From assembly GCF_000015865.1 (NCBI RefSeq), contig NC_009012.1:1736001-1800000 (forward strand): a stretch of 64,000 nucleotides of DNA, in the 5' to 3' direction. Below are positions 46,208 through 53,678 of the stretch, one piece after another (the stretch's first letter is position 1; every line of letters starts with the position of its first letter). Source of the stretch: Acetivibrio thermocellus ATCC 27405 (lineage in GTDB: Bacteria; Bacillota; Clostridia; Acetivibrionales; Acetivibrionaceae). The position numbers and the translations under genes are program-made. A model generated the notes under the pieces. It was given only the letters and a program-made list of their open reading frames with translations. It ran no database searches and was not told the DNA's origin.

Positions 46208-46522
46208 CTACATTTTACTGTACTCAACATCGGTATTCTTTTTCTCAAGTTTTATTTCCAAACCCAAACTGTCTACATACTTTATAAAGTTTCTTAGAGT
46301 AGGAGAGTTTCCTACGGTTTCAATCCGGGAAACCATTTGCTGTGTTAATCCGGATTTTTTTGCAACATCACTTTGAGAAAAGCCCATTTCCTTTCTCATT
46401 TTAACAAGCTGCTTAAGCACTTCATACTCAAGTTGTGCACAGTCATAAGCTTTTTTAAGCTCCGCATCATTTTCCAATCTTTTATTAATTTCATCTTTCA
46501 CGTTAACCTTTTTAAACGGCAT
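46208..46522 (-). CDS. higA: HigA-type antitoxin (XRE helix-turn-helix)
   Basis: 104 residues. The helix-turn-helix is central (MGFSQSDVAKKSGLTQQMVS, residues 47-66), followed by a short C-terminal strand (LGLEIKLEKK). It should bind and neutralise the RelE-fold toxin encoded just upstream and repress the operon at the palindromes at 46921-46970. Order toxin-then-antitoxin is typical of higBA. AGAGGTG precedes the ATG. Confidence 0.87.
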   Translation of the reverse strand: MPFKKVNVKDEINKRLENDAELKKAYDCAQLEYEVLKQLVKMRKEMGFSQSDVAKKSGLTQQMVSRIETVGNSPTLRNFIKYVDSLGLEIKLEKKNTDVEYSKM

Positions 46523-46547
46523 ATATATTCACCTCTTATTTCATTCA

Positions 46548-46895
46548 TCAAATAAATTTTTTACCTAGTTCTTTTTCAAGCTCTTTAACTCTCTTTATTG
46601 CCGTATCCAACTCAAACTTCTCAGCTTTACCTTTTTGTTTCTTACAAGCATGCACTAAATATATATTATCTTCATCTGCTACAACGTACATTATGCGGTT
46701 AGAACGATAAAACTTGATTTCCCAGAGCTTTCCTCTCAGTTGTCTTGTGTTCAGTACCTCAAGTGCTTCCAGTCCTTCCTTTTCAAGTTTCTCAAGGATT
46801 GTTAATCCTTCTGCTTTTTCATTCTTCGGAAGCCCATCAATATACTCAAGGATTAAATCTTTGCCTCCACTTGTTTCATAATGGTATACATTCAT
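46548..46895 (-). CDS. higB: HigB/RelE-type toxin (phage Gp49-like)
   Basis: 115 residues of the Gp49-like HigB family, RelE fold. Conserved features are LRGKLWEIKFYRSNRIMYVV (residues 49-68, basic residues that contact mRNA) and YLVHACKKQKGKAEKFEL (His and Lys near residues 79-83). Such toxins cut mRNA on the ribosome. The gene is first in the operon, 25 nt before the antitoxin gene. Confidence 0.87.
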   Translation of the reverse strand: MNVYHYETSGGKDLILEYIDGLPKNEKAEGLTILEKLEKEGLEALEVLNTRQLRGKLWEIKFYRSNRIMYVVADEDNIYLVHACKKQKGKAEKFELDTAIKRVKELEKELGKKFI

Positions 46896-46917
46896 GTCAT
46901 TTCTCCTACTTTATAGG

Positions 46918-46970
46918 TTTATACATCATATTCGATGTATTTGCAATTATATTTTACATCAAATATGGTG
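46918..46970 (-). promoter_or_regulatory. HigBA promoter with two operator palindromes
   Basis: Minus-strand promoter TTGCAA (46946-46941), 17 bp, TATAAA (46923-46918). Palindrome 1 (ATACATC-6 nt-GATGTAT, 46921-46940) fills the spacer and enters the -10. Palindrome 2 (ACATCAAATATGGTGT, 46955-46970) lies just upstream of the -35. This fits autorepression by the antitoxin. Confidence 0.7.
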
Positions 46971-47006
46971 TGAAATCAATCTATTTTGCCACTTGCATCA
47001 GCTTTT

Positions 47007-47424
47007 TCAATCTTCCTTTTCTTCCACTACGGCAATGGCATCAATTTCAATCAAACACAAAGGATTGGCAAGACCTGCAACCTCGAGAACCGTTATCAAA
47101 GGAGGCTTTTCAAGCTTGCCAACCGTTTCCATAAATGCTTTAAACCCTATAGCCGGGTCACACCCGTCCACCATGTAAATATTGAGCTTTATAACATCAT
47201 TAAAAGTTGCATTTTCAGAAGCCAAAGCAATTTTAATATTCTCCAAAGCTTGTTTTGTTTGAAGCTCAAAATTGTCCCCTCCTACCAATTGGCCTTCGGA
47301 ATTGATAGCATTTTGTCCACCGATATAAATCGTCTTCCCATTACCGCTGACTGTAACAACCTGGCTGTAAGCCTTTATTAAATAATCCTTCCGGATTGCT
47401 ATGTTTCACCGTTAACTTGCCCAT
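47007..47424 (-). pseudogene. RidA-family deaminase gene with a one-base frameshift
   Basis: The ATG at 47424 reads MGKLTVKHSNPEGLFNK, then the frame breaks at an extra G in AATAAAGGC (47372-47373). In the next frame the RidA protein continues as AYSQVVTVSGNGKTIYIGGQ through NAINSEGQLVGGDNFELQ and ends in CLIEIDAIAVVEEKED. Removing one G leaves 417 nt, exactly 139 codons. RidA hydrolyses reactive enamine/imine intermediates. As written only an internal ATG at 47288 could give a truncated, probably inactive protein. Confidence 0.85.
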
Positions 47425-47495
47425 CAGACAATTTACATCCAATTATTTTTTAGTAGATATCAATTAGCTTTCTATCAACCAACAAAATAATCTTT

Positions 47496-47948
47496 TTATA
47501 ACTCAGCCAGCATTCTCTCGGCATCATCTTCGGCCTTTACTTTATCGTTTGCCTTGACAATAATCCCCTCTTCATCTATAAGATATGTGGTCCTGACAAC
47601 GCCCATACAAACTTTTCCGCAAACCTTCTTTTCCTTCCATACGTCATAAGCCTCAATCGCTTTACATTCCGGGTCTGAAAGAAGCGTAATCGCCAGCCCA
47701 TGTTTTTCTTCGAATTTCTTATGAGAAGCCACAGTATCCTTGCTCACACCAAGAACTACCGCACCCTTTTCTACAAACTGAGGATATCTCTCCGAATAAC
47801 CGCATGCCTGCTTGGTACATCCTGCAGTGTTATCCTTGGAATAAAAATAAAGAATTACTTTCTTGCCTCTATAATCTGATAATTTGTGCATTTTACCGTT
47901 CTGATCCGGCAATTCAAAATCCGGTGCTTTTGTTCCTACTTCCAACAT
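47496..47948 (-). CDS. bcp: Thioredoxin-dependent peroxiredoxin (Bcp/PrxQ)
   Basis: 150 residues, full length for the Bcp/PrxQ group. The peroxidatic Cys is in NTAGCTKQACGYS with the second, resolving Cys five residues later, as in alpha2-type PrxQ. The catalytic Thr and Arg environment (YSKDNTAGCT; VVRTTYLIDEEG) is present. It reduces hydroperoxides in the cytoplasm. GGGAGGATAAAAT precedes the ATG. Confidence 0.92.
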   Translation of the reverse strand: MLEVGTKAPDFELPDQNGKMHKLSDYRGKKVILYFYSKDNTAGCTKQACGYSERYPQFVEKGAVVLGVSKDTVASHKKFEEKHGLAITLLSDPECKAIEAYDVWKEKKVCGKVCMGVVRTTYLIDEEGIIVKANDKVKAEDDAERMLAEL

Positions 47949-48208
47949 ATTTTATCCTCCCTTTATTTTAAAAATGGTATACTTTTGTTAATTACCTTTC
48001 AAAACAAAAATATACCACCAAAAATGTATAACATAACTCTAAATCAGATTTACGTTCAAACCCATGTATCAACTGTATATTTTCGATATATGAGCTTTTT
48101 TGCTTGATCCACAATCCATATCATTTTAAAACTGCGTGGCAGTCCCTTTGGAATGCTTTACTGATATGCCGAATACAGAATCCTTGCTTCTTAAAGCTCC
48201 CTTCCCTG

Positions 48209-48754
48209 TCATGAACGGGAACGCAGCTTTTTTATCTGCCGTTTTATCTTTTTAATCGCCCAGTCGTAATGGCTGCTTGTTGCGCTGACACAGTAACTGC
48301 CAAGACTTGTCGTTCCTGTCCATTTAAAATACTGTTTTTCAAACAGCTCCTCGTTGGAAAACCCCTCGATAAGTGCAAGCACTTCCTTATGGCTTTGCAA
48401 AAGCATTTTCTTTGCATCTTCATACGGTGTGGATTGATGTTTCACCCAAAATTTCATGTTCAGATCGCCATATGTTTTCCAAGTATACGGTTCAGGCAAA
48501 AAAGGGACGGAATTACCCTTCCGGTTGGAAGTAACCCAATTTAACAAAAGCTGATGCCACTCATATAGGTGAATGAGAATATCCCGCAGATTTTTATCAC
48601 GTTTCCAGTGAGCCTCCTTGTCTTTCGGATCATCACCAAAATCAAAGGGCATGGCCAGCTCTTCCTCCGTCATACTGTCGATAAGTGCCCACATCTTGTC
48701 AAATTGCTCGTTTGCGGCAGTAATTAAATCTTCTTTCGTTGCAGGTCTTGGCAT
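48209..48754 (-). CDS. ClbS/DfsB-family four-helix bundle protein
   Basis: 181 residues of the DUF1706 (ClbS/DfsB) family, DinB-like fold. It has the family opening MPRPATKEDLITAANEQFDK, the LRDILIHLYEWHQLLLNWV helix (His and Glu) and the C-terminal SHYDWAIKKIKRQIK. ClbS protects Escherichia coli from its own colibactin by hydrolysing it; the role in this organism is unknown. A hairpin at about 48194-48231 overlaps the stop and may terminate transcription. Confidence 0.85.
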   Translation of the reverse strand: MPRPATKEDLITAANEQFDKMWALIDSMTEEELAMPFDFGDDPKDKEAHWKRDKNLRDILIHLYEWHQLLLNWVTSNRKGNSVPFLPEPYTWKTYGDLNMKFWVKHQSTPYEDAKKMLLQSHKEVLALIEGFSNEELFEKQYFKWTGTTSLGSYCVSATSSHYDWAIKKIKRQIKKLRSRS

Positions 48755-48872
48755 ATTATTTCACACTCCTCCCATTTCTGTCGTTTGCCCGCGCTATACA
48801 GTCCTGCCATTGTGTTCTCAATAGCTTTCTTCTTATATAATAACATCGGAAAGATGACAACAGTGTGTCATA

Positions 48873-49130
48873 TTATAATGTTTTTATATCTTCTTGTTTA
48901 AATTTTTCTTTTAAGTGCTCCGGACTTATAATACAAACATCTTTTCCCAATGACCTTAAAAAGCTGTATAACCAGTTATCCTCCGCCACTTTTGCCGTTA
49001 CACGAAACCATCCGTTATCGCATTTTTCAATGCAGCTTTCATCAAATTCATCATAAGCCCGACAGGTAACCTGGGGAGGTAAAACAATGACAAGTTCCAT
49101 AAGTGAATCCGGTTTTACTTGTTAATTTTG
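48873..49130 (-). pseudogene. C-terminal relic of a WYL-domain regulator
   Basis: The minus strand reads QVKPDSLMELVIVLPPQVTC, then RAYDEFDESCIEKCDNGWFR and WLYSFLRSLGKDVCIISPEH, which match the C-terminal extension of HTH-WYL regulators (YafY type). The DNA-binding domain and most of the WYL domain are missing; a stop lies just upstream. Confidence 0.7.
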
Positions 49131-49199
49131 TTCTCTCTTGAAACAGAGCCCGTCTTTTATTATAATGTTTATGTCATTTTTTATTTTGGAGGGGTTAAA

Positions 49200-49388
49200 A
49201 TGGCCTGCGATAATACTATCAATTGCACTTGCACATATACATCATGTTCGCGCCATGGTAAATGCTGTCAATGTGTTGCATATCACCGCAGAATGGGGGA
49301 AGTACCGGGATGTTTCTTCTCCAAAGCCGGGGAAAAAACTTATGACAGGTCAATTGAAAATCTCTACGCAGATTATAAAAAGGCATGA
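49200..49388 (+). CDS. Small cysteine-rich protein (DUF6485-like)
   Basis: 62 residues from the ATG at 49200 with GGAGGGG 7 nt upstream. Seven Cys residues and two His occur in the pattern CTCTYTSCSRHGKCCQCVAY, followed by HRRMGEVPGCFFSK. This matches a family of small, probably metal-binding proteins common in anaerobes; function is unknown. A terminator follows directly. Confidence 0.8.
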   Translation: MACDNTINCTCTYTSCSRHGKCCQCVAYHRRMGEVPGCFFSKAGEKTYDRSIENLYADYKKA

Positions 49389-49422
49389 AAAAGCATAAAT
49401 CCAATCAAGGATTTATGCTTTT
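49389..49422 (+). terminator. Terminator of the cysteine-rich protein gene
   Basis: Perfect stem AAAAGCATAAATCC / GGATTTATGCTTTT with a 6-nt loop. From 49423 to 49664 no gene is seen. Confidence 0.92.
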
Positions 49423-49664
49423 ATATATTTTTCAACTTTAACAAATTAATTCTCCACGGAAATAGCACTCGTATATCTTTATTTCGCAATTTTTCAGAAA
49501 AAAATCATTATCATCACCTCAAAATAATTATACTATAGCCCGGTCACAGTACACATAACCCAGAAATTGCAATTATGCTACCTTTGTTATACACATTCCG
49601 GCAAAAGCATAATTATTTTGAGACCTGAAAATCTGTACCAACGTCAACAGATTGCAAAACATAC

Positions 49665-49686
49665 ATTGAATACTCGAATTTTCTTT
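49665..49686 (+). repeat. 22-bp direct repeat, left copy (flanks IS30)
   Basis: ATTGAATACTCG followed by AATTTTCTTT. It matches 51038-51059 at 21 of 22 positions. A further shared TACTCCAAATA follows at 49721-49731 and 51082-51092, with different spacing. Confidence 0.8.
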
Positions 49687-49758
49687 ATTAATTATAATCA
49701 CTAATCATAATCACTCTTTTTACTCCAAATACCATTTCTCTCTCTAATAAATCACGGG

Positions 49759-50976
49759 AAGTTGTAAAATAAAATGCCGTAATATATAGAAAACTCATGG
49801 TAATCCATTGTAAAATGTTTAATAACCAAAGAAAAACATTAGCAAAGGAGTACCATGAGTTATATATGAATAATAACACAGAAACAAGAAAAAACAAACA
49901 CCTAAATGAAAGAGAAAGATACGCCATAGAGTTGTACCTAAAAGAAAAGTATACAGTAACGGAAATAGCAAAGAGGTTGGGCAGGCACAGAAGGACAATA
50001 GAAAGAGAAATAACCCGTGGGACAATATATTTACAAAATAGTGATTTAACATACAGAAAAGAGTATTGTGCAGATGTAGCCCAAAGGAGATATGTAGAGA
50101 ACGGGAAGAATAAAGGTCCACGGTTAAAGATAGGAAATGACCATGAATTAGTGAGGTATATAGAATCAAAGATAATAAATGAAAAATATTCTCCTGATGC
50201 TGTTATTGGACAAATAAAAGCAAAGGGACTGAAGTTTAAAACGAGTATCTGCACGAAAACACTATATAACTACATTGATAGAGGGGATGTATTTTTAAGA
50301 CTAACGAATAAATATTTGCCAGTGAAAAAGGATGGTAAAAAACGCATATATCAAAGGGTAAAGAAGATAGCACTGAAAAATCTTAAGGGAAGCAGCATAG
50401 AGGAAAGGCCGAAAGAAGTTAACGATAGGAAGGAATATGGACACTGGGAGATGGACTGTGTAGTAGGCAGAAAAAATAGCGCAGCAGTATTACTGGTATT
50501 AAGTGAACGAAAGACAAGAGAAGAAATAATTCTTAAACTACCAGACAAAACGCAGGAATCAGTAATCAAAGCAATAGATGAATTAGAAAGGAAGTATAGA
50601 AGGAAATTTAGGGAGAAGTTTAAAACGATAACAGTAGATAACGGGACAGAGTTTTTGGACTATAGAGGGATAGAGAAATCAAAAACAGAGCCAGGCAAGG
50701 ACAGGACGAAAGTGTATTATGCTCATCCTTATAGTTCTTGGGAAAGAGGAACGAACGAAAATATTAATAAACTGATAAGAAGATTTATACCAAAAGGAAC
50801 AGATATATCAAAAGTAAGTAAAGCAAAAATAAAAAGTATAGAGAGATGGATTAATGAATATCCAAGAAGAATGTTTGGTTATAGGTCAGCCATAGAAATG
50901 GCGGTATGATGTATAGAATTTATTCCAGTAAGCAATGGATTTACCAAATTTTGCACGGCATTTAATATTGCAATTT
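49759..50976 (+). mobile_element. IS30-family insertion sequence
   Basis: About 1.2 kb with one transposase gene. Imperfect terminal inverted repeats of 22 bp match at 18 positions: left 49759-49780 (AAGTTGTAAAATAAAATGCC...), right 50955-50976 read in reverse (AAATTGCAATATTAAATGCC...). The element lies in the upstream region of the Sig24C-like gene. No clear 2-3 bp target duplication could be read, so the exact ends may be off by a few bases. Confidence 0.85.
49866..50909 (+). CDS. IS30-family transposase
   Basis: 347 residues. An N-terminal helix-turn-helix (YTVTEIAKRLGRHRRTIERE) and a DDE catalytic domain: first Asp in YGHWEMDCVVG, second Asp in TVDNGTEF, Glu in SSWERGTNENINKLIRRFIP. It looks intact. 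A ribosome-binding site (AAAGGAG) serves a four-codon mini-ORF (ATG at 49855), whose TGA overlaps the transposase ATG (ATGA), suggesting coupled, limiting translation. The only obstacle to activity is unknown context. Confidence 0.93.
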   Translation: MNNNTETRKNKHLNERERYAIELYLKEKYTVTEIAKRLGRHRRTIEREITRGTIYLQNSDLTYRKEYCADVAQRRYVENGKNKGPRLKIGNDHELVRYIESKIINEKYSPDAVIGQIKAKGLKFKTSICTKTLYNYIDRGDVFLRLTNKYLPVKKDGKKRIYQRVKKIALKNLKGSSIEERPKEVNDRKEYGHWEMDCVVGRKNSAAVLLVLSERKTREEIILKLPDKTQESVIKAIDELERKYRRKFREKFKTITVDNGTEFLDYRGIEKSKTEPGKDRTKVYYAHPYSSWERGTNENINKLIRRFIPKGTDISKVSKAKIKSIERWINEYPRRMFGYRSAIEMAV

Positions 50977-51005
50977 ATAATTTTTTTGCCACATATACAG
51001 AGAAT

Positions 51006-51034
51006 TTGATTTATCCATATTTTAATGATATAAT
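51006..51034 (+). promoter_or_regulatory. Housekeeping-type promoter of the sigma/anti-sigma operon
   Basis: TTGATT (51006-51011), 17-bp spacer, TATAAT (51029-51034), just downstream of the IS30 end. Transcription would start near 51041, within the right copy of the 22-bp repeat. Confidence 0.65.
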
Positions 51035-51037
51035 CAG

Positions 51038-51059
51038 ATTGGATACTCGAATTTTCTTT
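51038..51059 (+). repeat. 22-bp direct repeat, right copy
   Basis: ATTGGATACTCG followed by AATTTTCTTT, immediately downstream of the TATAAT at 51029-51034; one mismatch to 49665-49686. Confidence 0.8.
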
Positions 51060-51163
51060 TGTAAGTTACTCTGTTATTTTCTACTCCAAATATTTGCCTG
51101 TTTTCCCATATGTTATTAATTAAATTGAGTTTTGTACTTTTTCTTTACAAGGGAGTTGATAAA

Positions 51164-51727
51164 TTGCTGGATGAGAGCACTTTAATATCCAACACATTAA
51201 ACGGTGACATACAGTCGTTTGCTTTGCTTGTACAAGCCTATCAGGGACAACTGTACAACTTTATATATAAAATGACAAAATCAAAAGAAGACACGGAAGA
51301 CATCCTGCAAGATGTATTTGTAAAAGTATACAACAACTTGTACAAATATAATAATAATTACCGCTTTTCCACGTGGATTTACAGCATTACTCTCAATACA
51401 ATAAAATCATCATTGAAAAAAAAGAAACTCAGGCCTTCCGGCTGTAACATAGATGATTTCATTGAAGAAATCCCAAGCTTTGACGACAGTCCGGAACTAC
51501 TGATAGAAGTCAAGGAACATTACAAAGAAATAATTGAGATTATCGATAGTCTGAAAGAAAAACAAAAAACGGCTTTTATATTAAGATACATAAGGGACTT
51601 TTCCTATAAAGAAATCGGAAAAATTATGGGTATCTCCCAGGAAGCCGCCAAAATGAAAGTTCACAGGGCAAAATCCATACTTGCCAAAAAGATCGCGGGC
51701 ATGAGAAAGGAAGGTGATTTCGAATGA
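51164..51727 (+). CDS. sig24C: ECF sigma factor (matches Sig24C of C. thermocellum)
   Basis: 187 residues from a TTG start (51164) set by GGGAG 8 nt upstream; the upstream ATG at 51110 has no such site and would add a hydrophobic leader not seen in sigma factors. Region 2 is at residues 20-90 (EDTEDILQDVFVKVYNNLYK; FSTWIYSITLNTIKSSLKKK) and region 4 at 125-180 (SLKEKQKTAFILRYIRDFSY, EIGKIMGISQEAAKMKVHRA). The gene overlaps the anti-sigma gene by 4 nt (ATGA). The name follows the reported neighbour pair Sig24C/Rsi24C-GH5; assignment rests on domain match and the celH neighbour. Confidence 0.88.
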   Translation: MLDESTLISNTLNGDIQSFALLVQAYQGQLYNFIYKMTKSKEDTEDILQDVFVKVYNNLYKYNNNYRFSTWIYSITLNTIKSSLKKKKLRPSGCNIDDFIEEIPSFDDSPELLIEVKEHYKEIIEIIDSLKEKQKTAFILRYIRDFSYKEIGKIMGISQEAAKMKVHRAKSILAKKIAGMRKEGDFE

Positions 51728-53409
51728 AATGCAGATATATGGATTATTTAATAAACTGTGAGTTGGACTCTTTGCCTAATGAAAAATCCGAAAAAATAAA
51801 CAAACATATAAGCACCTGCATGGACTGCAGAAATTATCTGGGTGCACTTATGATATCCAAAAAATATATTGCCAAAGAACCGGAAATGGATAAATATTTT
51901 TACATGCGGGTTATCAATGCCATAGACCCTGACAGATACAAGAAATCGAAACTGACTTTTAAGATTCTGTCTTCATTGGAAAGGCTAAAGCCTGCTTTTA
52001 AAGCGTCTTTGGGAACTTTGGCAATCTTTGTGGCAGTAGCTTTGTTAATAACCGGCGGAATTTTTGACAATCTCGGCAACTGGATTGCCAAAAGCAGCAA
52101 TAACCGCTCCAATACCGGTGAAACAACAAACCTGACCTTTTTGCGTACAGACGGTCAGAATATTGTTACCGGTACCGGTGAAATCTTCCACATAAGAGGT
52201 GTTACCCTTACAAACAACTTTTGGGGCAACTGGGTCAACGGAGAATCGGAAAAATTGCAAAGTCAAGGTATGGACCCTATTATACGCCCTCTTGTACAGG
52301 ATGCCTGGGTGCTCACTGATGATGATTTTGAGCGTATTAAAGACCTGGGCTGCAACACGGTTTTATATGATATCAATTACCAGCTTTTTGCAGAAGACAA
52401 TCCAAACAGGGAAGAAAATCTCAAAAAGCTCAAAGAACATATAAGGCGTTTTTCCTCAATGGACATATATACGGCTGTTATGCTAATGGCTCCTCCGGGA
52501 CTGGATTCGATCAATGACGCCTACGAAAAGTACAAACACGGCTCAGAACGTATAAAATCTGTGTTTGAGGATGATACCTACTACGAACAGTGGGTTGAGA
52601 TGTGGAAGTATTTGGCCGAAGAACTTAAAGACTTTAAAGGTGTGGCAGGATATGGACTTATAAACCAGCCAAGAGCCCCGAGTGAAAGTGAAGGTGGAAT
52701 CGGGATATTCAGGGAACGCCTGAACAATGTATGCAGAGAAATACGTAAAATTGACAAAAATCATATCATATTTGTTCCCGAATATAACAGCAGAGAGGCC
52801 AATCCCGGCGAATCCTACTGGAACGAAAAAACAAATAGTTATGTAATAGACAACGGTGAGCAAGGTATTATCTGGGAAAGAGGTTTGGTAAAAGTTGATT
52901 CATCAAACGTAGTATACTTGTTCCACTTTTTCGAACCATACAACTTTGTCAATGACGGTGTCGGAGATTTTGATGCCGAAAGCCTTGAAGCTCAAGTCAG
53001 AAAACGTTATGAATGGGCTAAAAATGTCGGCAGGGCTCCGCTTCTTACCGAATACGGAATCTCCCGGGTAAACAGCGTAGACAAACGTGTACAATGGCTT
53101 GAAACCGTTCACGACATCTTTGATAAATACGGTATCTCGGCTTCATACTTCCAATATAAAAATGCCGTAGGTGCTTTTATAAATGTGAAAACCGGTTTTA
53201 ACGCTTTATACGGAGAATATGTCAGCTGGGATAGTGAAATCGGCCTGAATCCCTTTTACTTTGTAAATGAACACGTTGCCACATCCGCAAAAGAAAATCA
53301 TTTTGATGAAGCACTTAAAGAGTATTACCTTAAAGGTAAAAACCTGAAAAAAATTTCAATACTGGACAATCAGCCCATTCTTGAAACATTGCAAAATTTT
53401 TGGAAATAG
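51724..53409 (+). CDS. Anti-sigma factor with extracellular GH5 domain (Rsi24C-GH5)
   Basis: 561 residues. Residues 1-45 form a zinc-finger anti-sigma domain (HISTCMDC). One membrane helix follows (ASLGTLAIFVAVALLITGGI, near residues 99-118). From residue about 140 to the end is a GH5 glycosidase-like domain outside the cell. The nucleophile Glu is present (APLLTEYGIS, Glu443), but the acid/base motif NEP reads NQP (GYGLINQPRAP, Gln315). The domain therefore probably binds but does not cleave beta-glucans, fitting a sensor that releases the sigma factor when polysaccharide is bound. Co-translated with the sigma gene. Confidence 0.93.
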   Translation: MKCRYMDYLINCELDSLPNEKSEKINKHISTCMDCRNYLGALMISKKYIAKEPEMDKYFYMRVINAIDPDRYKKSKLTFKILSSLERLKPAFKASLGTLAIFVAVALLITGGIFDNLGNWIAKSSNNRSNTGETTNLTFLRTDGQNIVTGTGEIFHIRGVTLTNNFWGNWVNGESEKLQSQGMDPIIRPLVQDAWVLTDDDFERIKDLGCNTVLYDINYQLFAEDNPNREENLKKLKEHIRRFSSMDIYTAVMLMAPPGLDSINDAYEKYKHGSERIKSVFEDDTYYEQWVEMWKYLAEELKDFKGVAGYGLINQPRAPSESEGGIGIFRERLNNVCREIRKIDKNHIIFVPEYNSREANPGESYWNEKTNSYVIDNGEQGIIWERGLVKVDSSNVVYLFHFFEPYNFVNDGVGDFDAESLEAQVRKRYEWAKNVGRAPLLTEYGISRVNSVDKRVQWLETVHDIFDKYGISASYFQYKNAVGAFINVKTGFNALYGEYVSWDSEIGLNPFYFVNEHVATSAKENHFDEALKEYYLKGKNLKKISILDNQPILETLQNFWK

Positions 53410-53432
53410 AAAAGCATTATTGATTTTCTCCT

Positions 53433-53463
53433 GCCGGTTATTTAAAAATATCCGGCATTTTTG
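53433..53463 (+). terminator. Terminator after the anti-sigma gene
   Basis: TGCCGG / CCGGCA stem with an AT-rich loop, followed by TTTTTGTTTTT. Confidence 0.85.
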
Positions 53464-53470
53464 TTTTTAT

Positions 53471-53518
53471 AAAATGTTACTTTCTACAAAACGTTACCTT
53501 TATACTTTCAGAAAGTAT
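53471..53518 (+). promoter_or_regulatory. Upstream elements of celH: 17-bp-spaced direct repeat and inverted repeat
   Basis: AAAATGTTACTTT (53471) and AAAACGTTACCTTT (53488) repeat with a 17-bp period. Next comes the inverted repeat ATACTTTC-a-GAAAGTAT (53502-53518). They lie 160-210 nt upstream of the celH start. The GTTAC elements could be promoter or activator boxes for an alternative sigma factor; this is inference. Confidence 0.4.
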
Positions 53519-53678
53519 TAATTAGTAGAGGGGAAAATTATTTAAACCCAAAATTTAAAATGCCATTTTTGACAAAATACCATTGGGAAAGGAGGATATA
53601 CTTTAACAACCGGCATTTAAGAACAATTTAAATTAATTAAAATTTTGCTTTTTAAAGTTTTCTAAAGGGAGGGACATT

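Noticed and set aside
49687-49758. Short AATCA repeats near the IS30 left end as a CRISPR or iteron array
   Set aside because: Too few and irregular, no spacers or replication gene.
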